Source: CAZSXU01 sp964610505 (GTDB lineage Bacteria > Arandabacterota > Arandabacteria > JAGLYR01). Taken from it: a stretch of DNA of 64,000 nt. The stretch covers positions 6,371-70,370 of the forward strand of contig CAZSXU010000021.1 of the NCBI GenBank assembly GCA_964610505.1, in the 5' to 3' direction. The notes below the pieces were generated by a model, which was not told the origin of the DNA, made no database searches, and saw nothing but the letters and a program-made list of their open reading frames with translations. Position 1 is the first letter of the stretch. Each line of letters starts with the position of its first letter. Position numbers and translations under genes: made by a program. Of the stretch, positions 46,833 to 54,840 are shown in pieces.

Positions 46833-48482
46833 CTACCATCGCGCCCGGGTATGCCGGTAGTACCCGCCCACGCAGTGTTCACCCTCCGGACCCAGATCCC
46901 AGACGTGAATCGTGTTGGCCTCGGGGGGCCATTTGTCGCAGGGCCCGAAGCTGCGGACCACCGGGAGATTTTTCGTGAACCGGTCGTGGGTAAGATCCAT
47001 GTGGTCCATGACGTAGCGGACCCCTTGTTCGTGCAGATACCGGCACACGGGTTCCCGGCCCGTCGAGACCCGCTCGAAGTACTCCCGACTGTTCACGACT
47101 CCGTCCAGGTTGATCACCCGGTGGTTTGAAAAGTAGCCGAACTGGCCCGCGTTCCACGCGGCGAGGACGTAGTCCTCCGGCACGTTGTCTCGAACCCAGA
47201 GGGCGGCATGGTGCCGGATGTAATCGAGACTGTGGGGAGCGAGCGGCGCCGTGGTCTGAGTGATGTAGCGAATGCCGCCCGCGAAAACCGCGAAGAGGCA
47301 AAGGAGGAGAGGGGCATAGGGCAGGATCCCCCGAGCCCGGCGCCCGCGAAGGACCTCGCACGCGAAGTCGATTGCGAGAGCGAAAGAGAATATCCAGAAA
47401 ATCTTCACGGGGGAGAAGTACCGGGCGTTGAAGAACCGTACGGGCGAGAGCACAACGGCCGCCATGAACAGGACGGAACCCGCCAACAACAGGATTTCGG
47501 CCTGGAAGAGGGATTTCATATCACCATAGCCGGTGTTTTTTCGGAGCTGCCGGAGACTCACCCCCAGCATGACGAGGGCGAACAGGAGTCGCGTGGCGCC
47601 GGCGGGATCGGCCAGACTCGGTACGAGCCACGGGTAACTGTTTCTCAGCGCTCGTGCGGCTCTTGTAACCAGGGAGAACTCGGGATCGGGAAACAGGTTC
47701 GAGGTCTTGGCCAGACCCGATATTGGAATGAGCGTGTCTCCCCAGCCATGATTCGCCGCGAGTTGAACAGCCAGACCGAGACCGCCGAGCAGCAATGAGG
47801 CAACCCAGGGGACCCAGCGGCCCCTCAGGAATTCCTTGCGATTCGGTGATGCAAGGACCGCGGCCGTCAGGCAGGAGACGTAGAGGAGGACACAGATCAC
47901 TACCGAATCCACGCGGCCCCACGTCGTCAGAACGAGGGGCAGGACCAGCCTGACCGGGGACGGTTGGGCTCCGGTGTTCAGCCTCTGGAGGAACCGGAGG
48001 GTCTCGAAGAGCGCCCACCAGAAGCAGAAGAAGTGGACGGAAGTCTCCATACCGTTGCCGTTGAAGAAGGGCGGCAGGCTCAGGGCGAACCACAGAACGC
48101 CCAGAACGAGCGCGAAGCGAGGTCGTTTCAAATCTTCGCCGATTTGCCTGATGAAGACGTACGAAAGGGAGTTGAACAGGAAGCACAGCCCCACGGCCAG
48201 GGTGAGGAACGTATCCTTGCTTGTGATGACGTGGGCCAGCAAGTAGAGAACGAGGTGCCAGAGAAACTGAAATCCGTTGGTGGGGTTGACGCCGTCGAAA
48301 GTCGGGAAGCCGGCGGTCCTGTGGTTCCATGCGGTTTGGAGATAGTAGTAGGTGTCGTCGATGGTCAGCGTGGTCGCCAGGTACTCCGTTCCCCTGAAGA
48401 GAACGGGCAGACCGGCGATCAGCTGAACCAGAGCGAGCGTCAGAAACGCCAGAGCGTAGTGTCGGCCAAGGTGATCGCGCAT
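46833..48482 (-). CDS. GT-C-type membrane glycosyltransferase (family 39-like)
   Basis: The 549-residue protein has about 11 hydrophobic spans. The first extracytoplasmic loop carries TIDDTYYYLQTAWN, with an Asp pair in the position of the GT-C catalytic acid, then FPTFDGVNPTNGFQFLWH. The C-terminal soluble part (LAAWNAGQFGYFSNHRVINL) resembles that of lipid-linked sugar transferases. It probably moves a sugar from a polyprenyl carrier to an acceptor in the periplasm. Exact donor and acceptor are unknown. No other polysaccharide gene adjoins it. Confidence 0.75.
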   Translation of the reverse strand: MRDHLGRHYALAFLTLALVQLIAGLPVLFRGTEYLATTLTIDDTYYYLQTAWNHRTAGFPTFDGVNPTNGFQFLWHLVLYLLAHVITSKDTFLTLAVGLCFLFNSLSYVFIRQIGEDLKRPRFALVLGVLWFALSLPPFFNGNGMETSVHFFCFWWALFETLRFLQRLNTGAQPSPVRLVLPLVLTTWGRVDSVVICVLLYVSCLTAAVLASPNRKEFLRGRWVPWVASLLLGGLGLAVQLAANHGWGDTLIPISGLAKTSNLFPDPEFSLVTRAARALRNSYPWLVPSLADPAGATRLLFALVMLGVSLRQLRKNTGYGDMKSLFQAEILLLAGSVLFMAAVVLSPVRFFNARYFSPVKIFWIFSFALAIDFACEVLRGRRARGILPYAPLLLCLFAVFAGGIRYITQTTAPLAPHSLDYIRHHAALWVRDNVPEDYVLAAWNAGQFGYFSNHRVINLDGVVNSREYFERVSTGREPVCRYLHEQGVRYVMDHMDLTHDRFTKNLPVVRSFGPCDKWPPEANTIHVWDLGPEGEHCVGGYYRHTRARW

Positions 48483-48878
48483 AAAGGTATAGGTGGACCG
48501 TTAGGTGGACCGTTCGGTATGGGGAGTGGCAAACCCGTGAGGACGATAGTTCAGCGCCGGAACCGTGGTCAAGGCCTTTCGTCGCTCCTCGGCCGGAGAG
48601 TCGGGGGACAATTCACGAGCGGCGGGGCCGGCCGCCTCGACGGGTTTCGACTGAGTCCGGGAATGGCGTGGCCTGCCTTACGCATGAGCTCCCGGCTCTC
48701 GGATCGCCAGCGGTCGAAGGGCGGATCCATAGAGCAATGGAGCAGAGTGTATTTCTCTACGATGCTTCTTTCCAGAATCTATTGCTCTATTGATCGATTG
48801 CTCCACTGCTCTGCCTGGATGACGCCTGGCTCCGGGTACCTGAGCGGTTGCGGTACCCGGAGCCAGGCGTCATCCAGG
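48483..48878. other. Gap between the membrane glycosyltransferase and panD
   Basis: No gene is supported in these 396 bases. The right part consists of facing octamer arrays (48731-48812) and then the long panD hairpin (48813-48879). Both are listed separately. Confidence 0.6.
48731..48812. repeat. Inverted octamer arrays, ATTGCTCY family
   Basis: Bases 48781-48812 hold four 8-base units (ATTGCTCT, ATTGATCG, ATTGCTCC, ACTGCTCT). Bases 48731-48746 hold two units of the inverse sense (AGAGCAAT, GGAGCAGA). The two blocks can pair around a 34-base loop. Confidence 0.65.
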
Positions 48879-48879
48879 C
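48813..48879 (-). terminator. Perfect 28-bp hairpin directly after panD
   Basis: Bases 48813-48840 and 48852-48879 are exact reverse complements with an 11-base loop (TGAGCGGTTGC). The right arm ends on the last base of the panD stop codon. There is no U-tract, yet the stem is far longer than needed for termination. It might act as a 3'-end barrier, an RNase III site or a small mobile palindrome. Confidence 0.7.
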
Positions 48880-49244
48880 TAGGCCCTCGCGCGCTCCAAT
48901 GGACGGTTGTGCGCGTCCACGGTGACGATCTTGAGAACATGGTCCCTGCAGACCTTCTCGTCCAGGTAGGATGAGGACAGGATGATCAACAGATCGCCCC
49001 TGTAGGCCAGGCGGGCGGCGGCGCCGTTGACGCAGATCACGCCCGAACCCCGAGCGCCCTCGATCGCGTAGGTCTCGAACCTTTCTCCGTTGCTCAGATT
49101 GGCGACCATCACCTGCTCGAAGGGGACGATGTCCGCGGCCTCCAGGAGGTCGGCGTCAATGGTGATGCTACCCTCGTAGTTGAGGTCGCATTCGGTAACG
49201 GTCGCGCGGTGGATTTTCGACTTGCACATCTTGCGCAACGCCAT
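48879..49244 (-). CDS. panD: Aspartate 1-decarboxylase
   Basis: The 121-residue proenzyme contains [20 protein letters not shown], with the Gly25-Ser26 self-cleavage site that creates the pyruvoyl cofactor, then INGAAARL-like [18 protein letters not shown]. It makes beta-alanine for pantothenate and CoA. Length and motifs are normal. The ATG at 49244 has GAGGG eight bases upstream. It stands alone, divergent from the hydrogenase operon. A 28-bp hairpin follows the stop. Confidence 0.96.
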   Translation of the reverse strand: MALRKMCKSKIHRATVTECDLNYEGSITIDADLLEAADIVPFEQVMVANLSNGERFETYAIEGARGSGVICVNGAAARLAYRGDLLIILSSSYLDEKVCRDHVLKIVTVDAHNRPLERARA

Positions 49245-49639
49245 CTCACGTCCCTCGACGGAAGCGAAGCCGAGTCACCCGGGACACTCCGCCCACAGGG
49301 TAGGAGCCGCGAGAGGGAAAGTCAAGCCCTACCGCGCGCTTCCGGTTACGTCGAGGATGTGCGGCGGATTTGCTTGACAGAAGGGCCCGCTTGCCACATT
49401 ATGGTAATGGCGAGTGTAGAGTCCGCAGATTTCTCTGCGAGGGTTTGTCGCTTTCTCAGCCGGGCTGTCGGCGGGGAGAACCGAACCCGGGCTCTGTGCT
49501 CGTTTTTGCGTGTGGGGACGGATGCGCCGCCGGTAGGCGGAGGCTGCGCGCTGGCGCAGGTCGGGCGCAGGCCGGGTCGAGCTCGGGTGATGGAGGCACC
49601 GTTCCTCCTGACGGAATCGCTCACGGAGAGGTTCGATCG
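49245..49639. other. Divergent panD/hydrogenase gap with long hydrogenase leader
   Basis: The 395 bases contain the hydrogenase promoter candidate and a GC-rich leader of about 230 bases. No tRNA or known riboswitch consensus was recognised. A short-lived frame across the leader (from 49370) lacks a ribosome site. Confidence 0.5.
49374..49402 (+). promoter_or_regulatory. Promoter candidate for the hydrogenase operon
   Basis: TTGACA (49374-49379), a 17-base spacer and CATTAT (49397-49402) face the hydrogenase genes. The first start codon is about 235 bases downstream, so the leader is long. Confidence 0.5.
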
Positions 49640-50683
49640 ATGCTGTTCAAAACGCTGGACAAGGGGGAATTCCAGGCTCTGGTGGGGATCCTCTTCGACT
49701 CCCATGAGGTGATCGGCCCGAAGCAGGTCGGGATCGACAAGGACGGGAAGCCGATTCATCATTATCTCCCGGTTCGGTCCGCCGACGAAATCGATCTCGA
49801 ATATGAGACGACGGCGTACTCGGCGAAGGGGTATTTCCTCCCCTTCAAGGAGACGCTGTCCGAATACGATTTCGACGATGAAGGGTGGCGGCAGGAGATT
49901 CACTATGAGGCCCGGCCGCGGGCCATCATCGGCCTCCACTCCTGTGACATTCATGCGTTGCTGAAGCTGGATAAGGTGTTCATCAAGGACTACTACCCCA
50001 GTCCGTACTACATCTCCCGCCGCAAGAACACGTTTCTCGTGGGGATTGACCACGAGGCGTGTGAGGGGGGGTTCTGCCGCTCGCTCGGTACGGACACCGT
50101 CGACCGCGGGTTCGACCTCTTCCTGACGGATCTTGGGGACCGCTACTTCGTGGCCGTGGGCTCTGACCGGGGATTCACCGCGCTTCAGCAGGTCAAGACG
50201 AAGGACATCGTGGAGGAGGACAGCCAGGCCTATCTGAACGCGCGGAAGCGCATCGCGCGCAGCTTCAAGACGGACGTCAGCGTGCACAACCTGCCCAACG
50301 TACTGGATATCGAATTCGAATCCGACGTATGGAAGAAGTGGGGCAAGAAGTGTATGAGCTGCGGGAGCTGTGCCATGGTCTGCCCCACCTGCTACTGCTA
50401 CGGCGTGACGGAGGAGATGTCCATGGACTTCACGCGGGGCGCCAAGGTCAAGCAACTCTACTCCTGTAACCTCTTAGATTTCGCCCTGGTGGCCGGCGGA
50501 CACAACTTCCGGCCCGACAAAGAAACCCGGCTGAAATATCGCTACTATCACCAGCACCGGGGGTTCGTGGAGAGCTACGAAGAACCCAAGTGCGTGGGCT
50601 GCAACCGGTGCGGCCGGGCCTGCCTGGCGGGGATCAACCCTCCGGACGTGATCCGGGATCTGCAAGCGGAGGATCGAGCATGA
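49640..50683 (+). CDS. hydB: [NiFe] hydrogenase beta subunit (4Fe-4S, HydB/HyhB-like)
   Basis: The 347-residue iron-sulfur protein resembles the beta subunit of group 3b hydrogenases (sulfhydrogenases). Its N-terminal half has the family pattern [19 protein letters not shown] and [13 protein letters not shown]. Two ferredoxin-type clusters are bound by [12 protein letters not shown] and [14 protein letters not shown] near the C-terminus. It passes electrons between the hydrogenase core and the flavin subunit. Start 49640 is chosen by the GGAGAGG site and the family N-terminus. The gene overlaps the next by four bases (ATGA). Confidence 0.92.
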   Translation: MLFKTLDKGEFQALVGILFDSHEVIGPKQVGIDKDGKPIHHYLPVRSADEIDLEYETTAYSAKGYFLPFKETLSEYDFDDEGWRQEIHYEARPRAIIGLHSCDIHALLKLDKVFIKDYYPSPYYISRRKNTFLVGIDHEACEGGFCRSLGTDTVDRGFDLFLTDLGDRYFVAVGSDRGFTALQQVKTKDIVEEDSQAYLNARKRIARSFKTDVSVHNLPNVLDIEFESDVWKKWGKKCMSCGSCAMVCPTCYCYGVTEEMSMDFTRGAKVKQLYSCNLLDFALVAGGHNFRPDKETRLKYRYYHQHRGFVESYEEPKCVGCNRCGRACLAGINPPDVIRDLQAEDRA

Positions 50684-51588
50684 GTACTCTTTTCCCTTCC
50701 TATGACATTCATCACGAAGTCGACATGCAGCAGCCTCTGGATTTCAACCGGAGGAGCCGACTGAAGGACGTCGACCGGACGTTCCAGGCCGAAATCATGA
50801 ACGTGATCCGGTTGACGGACATGGAGAAGCTGTTCCAGATCCGGATTCTGGACGAAACCGAGAGAGAACGGTTTACCTTCCTCCCGGGCCAGTTCGTGAT
50901 GGTGGAAGTGCCCGCCTACGGGGAGATTCCCATCTCGATTTCCAGTTCTCCGATTTCAAAGGGATTCATCGAACTCTGCATTCGGAAGGCGGGACTCGTG
51001 ACGAACGTTCTCCACAACGCCCGCCGCGGGGCGCGAATCGGAATCCGGGGTCCCTTCGGCACGCATTTCCCGATGGAGAAAATGAAGGGGCAGGACGTGC
51101 TCCTCATCGCCGGTGGGTTGGGGCTGGCCCCGCTGAGGGCGCCCATCGCCCACGTCATCGAGAACCGGGGCGACTTCCGGGACGTGCACATCCTCTACGG
51201 GACGAAGGACCCCAGCCAGCTCCTGTTCGACTACCAGTACGAAGAGTGGCGCCGCATCGACGATCTCCACATGCGGGTAATCGTGGAGGAACCGGACGAA
51301 ACATGGACCGGCCCCGTGGGGTTGATCACGAAGCTGCTGGAGGATGTCGAGGTGCCCCCGCGGCAGAGCTGGGCGATCGTGTGCGGTCCTCCGGTGATGT
51401 TCAAGTTCGTCTGCGGGCAGCTCAGCCGGATGGGCATGCCGATGCAACGGATGTTCGTTTCTCTCGAGCGGCGAATGCACTGCGGAATGGGGAAGTGCTG
51501 CCGCTGCAATATCGGATCGACCTTCACGTGTCTGGACGGACCGGTGTTCGACTACTGGACCGTCATGAATCTCAAAGAGGCCATTTAG
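50680..51588 (+). CDS. hydG: [NiFe] hydrogenase gamma subunit (FAD/NAD(P)-binding)
   Basis: The 302-residue oxidoreductase subunit has a ferredoxin-reductase fold: FAD domain with RIRGPFG-like [13 protein letters not shown](P) domain with [16 protein letters not shown], and a C-terminal Cys cluster [17 protein letters not shown] for a [2Fe-2S] centre. In group 3b enzymes this unit exchanges electrons with NADP(H). It follows the beta subunit with a 4-base overlap and precedes the delta subunit after 12 bases. The name follows the sulfhydrogenase beta-gamma-delta-alpha order and is not the [FeFe] maturase HydG. Confidence 0.92.
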   Translation: MSTLFPSYDIHHEVDMQQPLDFNRRSRLKDVDRTFQAEIMNVIRLTDMEKLFQIRILDETERERFTFLPGQFVMVEVPAYGEIPISISSSPISKGFIELCIRKAGLVTNVLHNARRGARIGIRGPFGTHFPMEKMKGQDVLLIAGGLGLAPLRAPIAHVIENRGDFRDVHILYGTKDPSQLLFDYQYEEWRRIDDLHMRVIVEEPDETWTGPVGLITKLLEDVEVPPRQSWAIVCGPPVMFKFVCGQLSRMGMPMQRMFVSLERRMHCGMGKCCRCNIGSTFTCLDGPVFDYWTVMNLKEAI

Positions 51589-51600
51589 AAGAGGCGCAAG

Positions 51601-52353
51601 ATGAAGTATCTGGGGATCGAAGCGAAAAAACCTCGGGTGGGGGTTTTTGATTTCACCGGGTGCGAAGGATGCCAACTGCAGCTGGCGAACAAGGAGGAGA
51701 CGCTCGCCCCGTTCCTTGCCGCGATCGAGGTCGTGAACTTCCGAGAGGTCTCCTCGGTGAAAGGTGCCAACTTCGAGATTGCCCTCGTGGAGGGGGCCGT
51801 CACGCGGGAAGACGAGGTGGAGCGGCTCCGGCGGATCCGGGACCAGGCGACGCTCGTCGTCGCCCTCGGGAGCTGCGCGTGTTTCGGCGGGGTGAACCGC
51901 CTCAAGAATGCGTACAATCTCGACCAGGCCAACCGAGACGTCTACGGGGACAAGCCGAAGGCCACGCTCCCGACGCGCGCGGTCAAGGAAGTCATCGACG
52001 TCGACATGGAAATCCCGGGTTGCCCGGTGCGCAAGAACGAGGTGGAGCGGATTGTCCAACACCTGGTCTGGAATCTTCCGTACTCGTTCCCCGTCTACCC
52101 GGTGTGCCTGGAATGCAAACAGCGGTACTCGGTCTGCCTGTTCGAGAAGGGGCAGCTGTGCCTGGGGCCGATCACGCGGGGGGGCTGCGATGCTCCCTGT
52201 CCGGCGAGCGGTCTGGGGTGCTGGGGCTGCCGGGGGCCGGCGGAAGCCCCCAACTACGAAGAGTTCTTCGCGATGGCCGAGAGCCGGGGATTCAGCAAGG
52301 AAGAGATCGCCGAAAGGCTCGATTTCTTCGGAGGCTTCGAGGGAGTGCTATGA
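51601..52353 (+). CDS. hydD: [NiFe] hydrogenase delta (small) subunit
   Basis: The 250-residue small subunit binds the relay Fe-S clusters. The proximal site is CEGCQLQL (Cys21, Cys24) with the later GSCACFGG and IPGCPV. The distal and medial sites are supplied by CLECKQRYSVCLF, GGCDAPCPASGLGCWGC. There is no Tat signal, so the enzyme is cytoplasmic, as expected for group 3. Its stop overlaps the large-subunit start (ATGA). Confidence 0.93.
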   Translation: MKYLGIEAKKPRVGVFDFTGCEGCQLQLANKEETLAPFLAAIEVVNFREVSSVKGANFEIALVEGAVTREDEVERLRRIRDQATLVVALGSCACFGGVNRLKNAYNLDQANRDVYGDKPKATLPTRAVKEVIDVDMEIPGCPVRKNEVERIVQHLVWNLPYSFPVYPVCLECKQRYSVCLFEKGQLCLGPITRGGCDAPCPASGLGCWGCRGPAEAPNYEEFFAMAESRGFSKEEIAERLDFFGGFEGVL

Positions 52354-53624
52354 AAGTCAATCTGAATGTTGACGTTCACCACCTGACTCGCGTGGAAGGA
52401 CACGGGAACATCGTCGTTCGCGTTGAGGACGGTGAGGTCAAGGAAGCGCGCTGGGATATCGTGGAGACCCCGAGGTACTTTGAGGTCATGCTTCAGGGAA
52501 AACACTACACCTCGGCGGGTATCCTGACCTCCCGCATTTGCGGCATCTGTTCCATCGGTCACTGTCTGGCCAGCGTGCGGGCTTCCGAAGCCGCCCTCGG
52601 GGTCGAGATCCCGGACGCGGCGGCCCGGCTGCGGCTCCTGGCCAAACACGGCGAGACGCTCCAGAGCCATTTTCTCCACCTGTTCTTCCTCGTCGCCCCG
52701 GATTTCGTCGGCCAGCCCAGCGTCCTCCCCCTCCTGGAGACGAACCCCGAGGTTGTGGGAATCGCGTGCAGGCTGAAGGGTCTGGCGAATCGGACCTGCG
52801 ATCTGGTGGCCGGGCGCACGACGCATCCCACGGCGATCCAGGTCGGGGGCGTGAGCCGGATGCCGAGCACAGACGAGTTGCTGTCGCTTCGGGATGCGAT
52901 GGCCCGGAGCGTCGATGACCTGAATGCGAGCGTGGAGTTGTTCAAGACCTTCGAGATTCCCGACTTTGTGCGGGAGACCGAGTTCGTATCCCTCAAGGGC
53001 GAGACGGAGTATCCCTGGATCGGCGGACGCCTGGTTTCGACCGATGGGGTGGAGAAAGCGGAAGACGAGTACCTGGCGATGACCAACGAGTACGTGGACG
53101 ACAACAACACCTCCAAATGGGCCAAGCTGTCGAGGGAGTCGCTCGCCGTTGGAGCGCTTGCGCGCCTCAACAACAACGCCGAGTTCCTGTGCCCCGAGGC
53201 GAAGGAAGTCGCCGCCATTCTGGGTCTATCTCCGGTCTGTCACAATCCTTTCATGAACAACGTGGCGCAACTTGTCGAGTGCGTTCACTGTGTCCACGAC
53301 TCGATCCGGTTGATCGATGAGCTGGTCGCCGCAGACACTCAGGAGACGATGATCCCCGTGGAATCGCGGGCGGGCGAAGGAGTCGGTGCGGTTGAGGTTC
53401 CGCGGGGAATCCTGTATCATCACTATCAGTACGACGACCGGGGGCGCATCGTCCGGGCGAATTGCGTGATTCCGACCACCCAGAACAACGCCAACATTCA
53501 CCACGACATGCGTAGTCTGGCCAGGCGGTTCTCGGGGGAAGGAATGACCGACGAGAAGCTCGAGTTGCTCTGCTCCATGTTGGTGCGCGCGTACGATCCC
53601 TGCATTTCATGCTCGGTGCACTAG
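52350..53624 (+). CDS. hydA: [NiFe] hydrogenase alpha (large) subunit
   Basis: The 424-residue catalytic subunit carries the L1 nickel motif RICGICSIGHC (Cys64, Cys67) and the L2 motif DPCISCSVH (Cys418, Cys421) that ends the protein. N-terminal HHLTRVEGHGNIVV is standard. It holds the Ni-Fe centre that splits or makes H2. There is no C-terminal extension after the final His, so the usual maturation protease would have nothing to remove. Order beta-gamma-delta-alpha fits a group 3b NADP-linked enzyme. hypA follows 87 bases later. Confidence 0.95.
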   Translation: MKVNLNVDVHHLTRVEGHGNIVVRVEDGEVKEARWDIVETPRYFEVMLQGKHYTSAGILTSRICGICSIGHCLASVRASEAALGVEIPDAAARLRLLAKHGETLQSHFLHLFFLVAPDFVGQPSVLPLLETNPEVVGIACRLKGLANRTCDLVAGRTTHPTAIQVGGVSRMPSTDELLSLRDAMARSVDDLNASVELFKTFEIPDFVRETEFVSLKGETEYPWIGGRLVSTDGVEKAEDEYLAMTNEYVDDNNTSKWAKLSRESLAVGALARLNNNAEFLCPEAKEVAAILGLSPVCHNPFMNNVAQLVECVHCVHDSIRLIDELVAADTQETMIPVESRAGEGVGAVEVPRGILYHHYQYDDRGRIVRANCVIPTTQNNANIHHDMRSLARRFSGEGMTDEKLELLCSMLVRAYDPCISCSVH

Positions 53625-53711
53625 GCGGACCCCGTCGGCACCCGGACCGCCGCGGCCGGAGGTCATGCATGGAGCGACCGAGATCTCCAACCTTTCGCCA
53701 GGGTTTGGAAA

Positions 53712-54056
53712 ATGCATGAAGGGGCCATTGCGCGCAACATCATCGAAACGCTGGAGCGCCTGATCGCCGAGGACAAGATCCCCGGCAAAGTCAAGACGAT
53801 CAACCTGAGGGTCGGTCGGCTCATGGCCGTGATCCCCGAGAACCTCGATTTCCTGTTCGACATCATGGCGAGAGACACGGCCCTGGAGGGAGCGAAGATC
53901 ACTATCCGGACGGTCCCGATTCGCGCCCGGTGTGGGGTGTGCGGCGCCGATTTCGAGATCTCGGAGGTTTACTTCCTGTGCCCGAAGTGCCACTCGCGGA
54001 AGGTGGACGTTTTGAGCGGAAGAGAACTGGAGATTGAAGACGTGGAGGTGACGTGA
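53712..54056 (+). CDS. hypA: Hydrogenase nickel-insertion protein HypA
   Basis: The 114-residue zinc/nickel metallochaperone begins MHEGAIARNII, with the N-terminal Met-His-Glu nickel site intact, and carries the zinc-binding pair CGVC and CPKC. It delivers nickel to the large subunit with HypB. The stop is directly followed by the hypB start codon. hypC, D, E and F are not in the window and must lie elsewhere. Confidence 0.96.
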   Translation: MHEGAIARNIIETLERLIAEDKIPGKVKTINLRVGRLMAVIPENLDFLFDIMARDTALEGAKITIRTVPIRARCGVCGADFEISEVYFLCPKCHSRKVDVLSGRELEIEDVEVT

Positions 54057-54734
54057 ATGCAACCGCCAAGGGACGGGCGGCGAATCAGCCTCGCCACGGG
54101 AATCCTGAAGGCCAACGACCGGATGGCCGAGGAGAACCGAAAGCGGTTCGATGAGGCGGGAGTCCGTGTGATCGACGTGATGGGAGGGCCGGGAGCGGGA
54201 AAGACGGCTCTCTTGGAGGCGACGATTCCGCGCCTCAAGGGGGAAGCTCGCGTCGGCGTCGTGGTGGGAGACGTTGCGACCACACGGGACGCGGAACGAA
54301 TTGCCGTGTTCGACGTACCCGTGGTACAGATCACGACCGAATCGTTCGGCGGCGCGTGTCACCTGGAGGCCAGCACGGTCCGGCAGGCGCTCGACGGCGT
54401 GGATCTGTCGGAGATCGACCTGCTCCTTGTCGAGAACGTGGGCAACCTCGTGTGCCCGTCCCACTTCGACGTGGGGCATCATGCCCGGATCGTTCTCCTG
54501 TCCGTTACGGAGGGCGAGGACAAACCGCTGAAGTACCCTCTCGCGTTTCAAGTGTCCGATGCCGCCGTGGTGAGCAAGATCGACCTGGTGTCGCATCTCG
54601 GGGTCGATATGGAGTCGCTGCGTTCGAACATCGAACGGGCCAACCCCAAGGCCGTGCGGCTGGAGCTTTCGTCGCGAAGCGGGGAGGGCTTGGACGCGTG
54701 GTTGGACTGGCTGAGGGAGCGTCTTAACCGGTAG
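54057..54734 (+). CDS. hypB: Hydrogenase nickel GTPase HypB
   Basis: The 225-residue GTPase has Walker A GGPGAGKTALLEATI, the switch region VVVGDVATTRDAER, the C-x-H nickel site GGACHLE and the NxxD-type VVSKIDLVSHLG. There is no His-rich or extra Cys N-terminal nickel store. It drives nickel transfer from HypA to the hydrogenase. The stop is TAG followed by CCC. Confidence 0.96.
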   Translation: MQPPRDGRRISLATGILKANDRMAEENRKRFDEAGVRVIDVMGGPGAGKTALLEATIPRLKGEARVGVVVGDVATTRDAERIAVFDVPVVQITTESFGGACHLEASTVRQALDGVDLSEIDLLLVENVGNLVCPSHFDVGHHARIVLLSVTEGEDKPLKYPLAFQVSDAAVVSKIDLVSHLGVDMESLRSNIERANPKAVRLELSSRSGEGLDAWLDWLRERLNR

Positions 54735-54840
54735 CCCGCCCGGCCGGGTGGCGAAGCCGGCGGGAAGAGAAGGTGTGCGACGGCTCTTCCCGCGCTCGGG
54801 CGGGTTTGTTCGACGGGATTCTGCTCAGAAGGGTGTCTGC

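Noticed and set aside
49305..49395. RNase P RNA-like words (GAGAGGGAAAGTC and ACAGAAGGGCCCGCTT)
   Set aside because: They are only about 70 bases apart, far too close for RNase P RNA, and the connecting conserved segments are missing.
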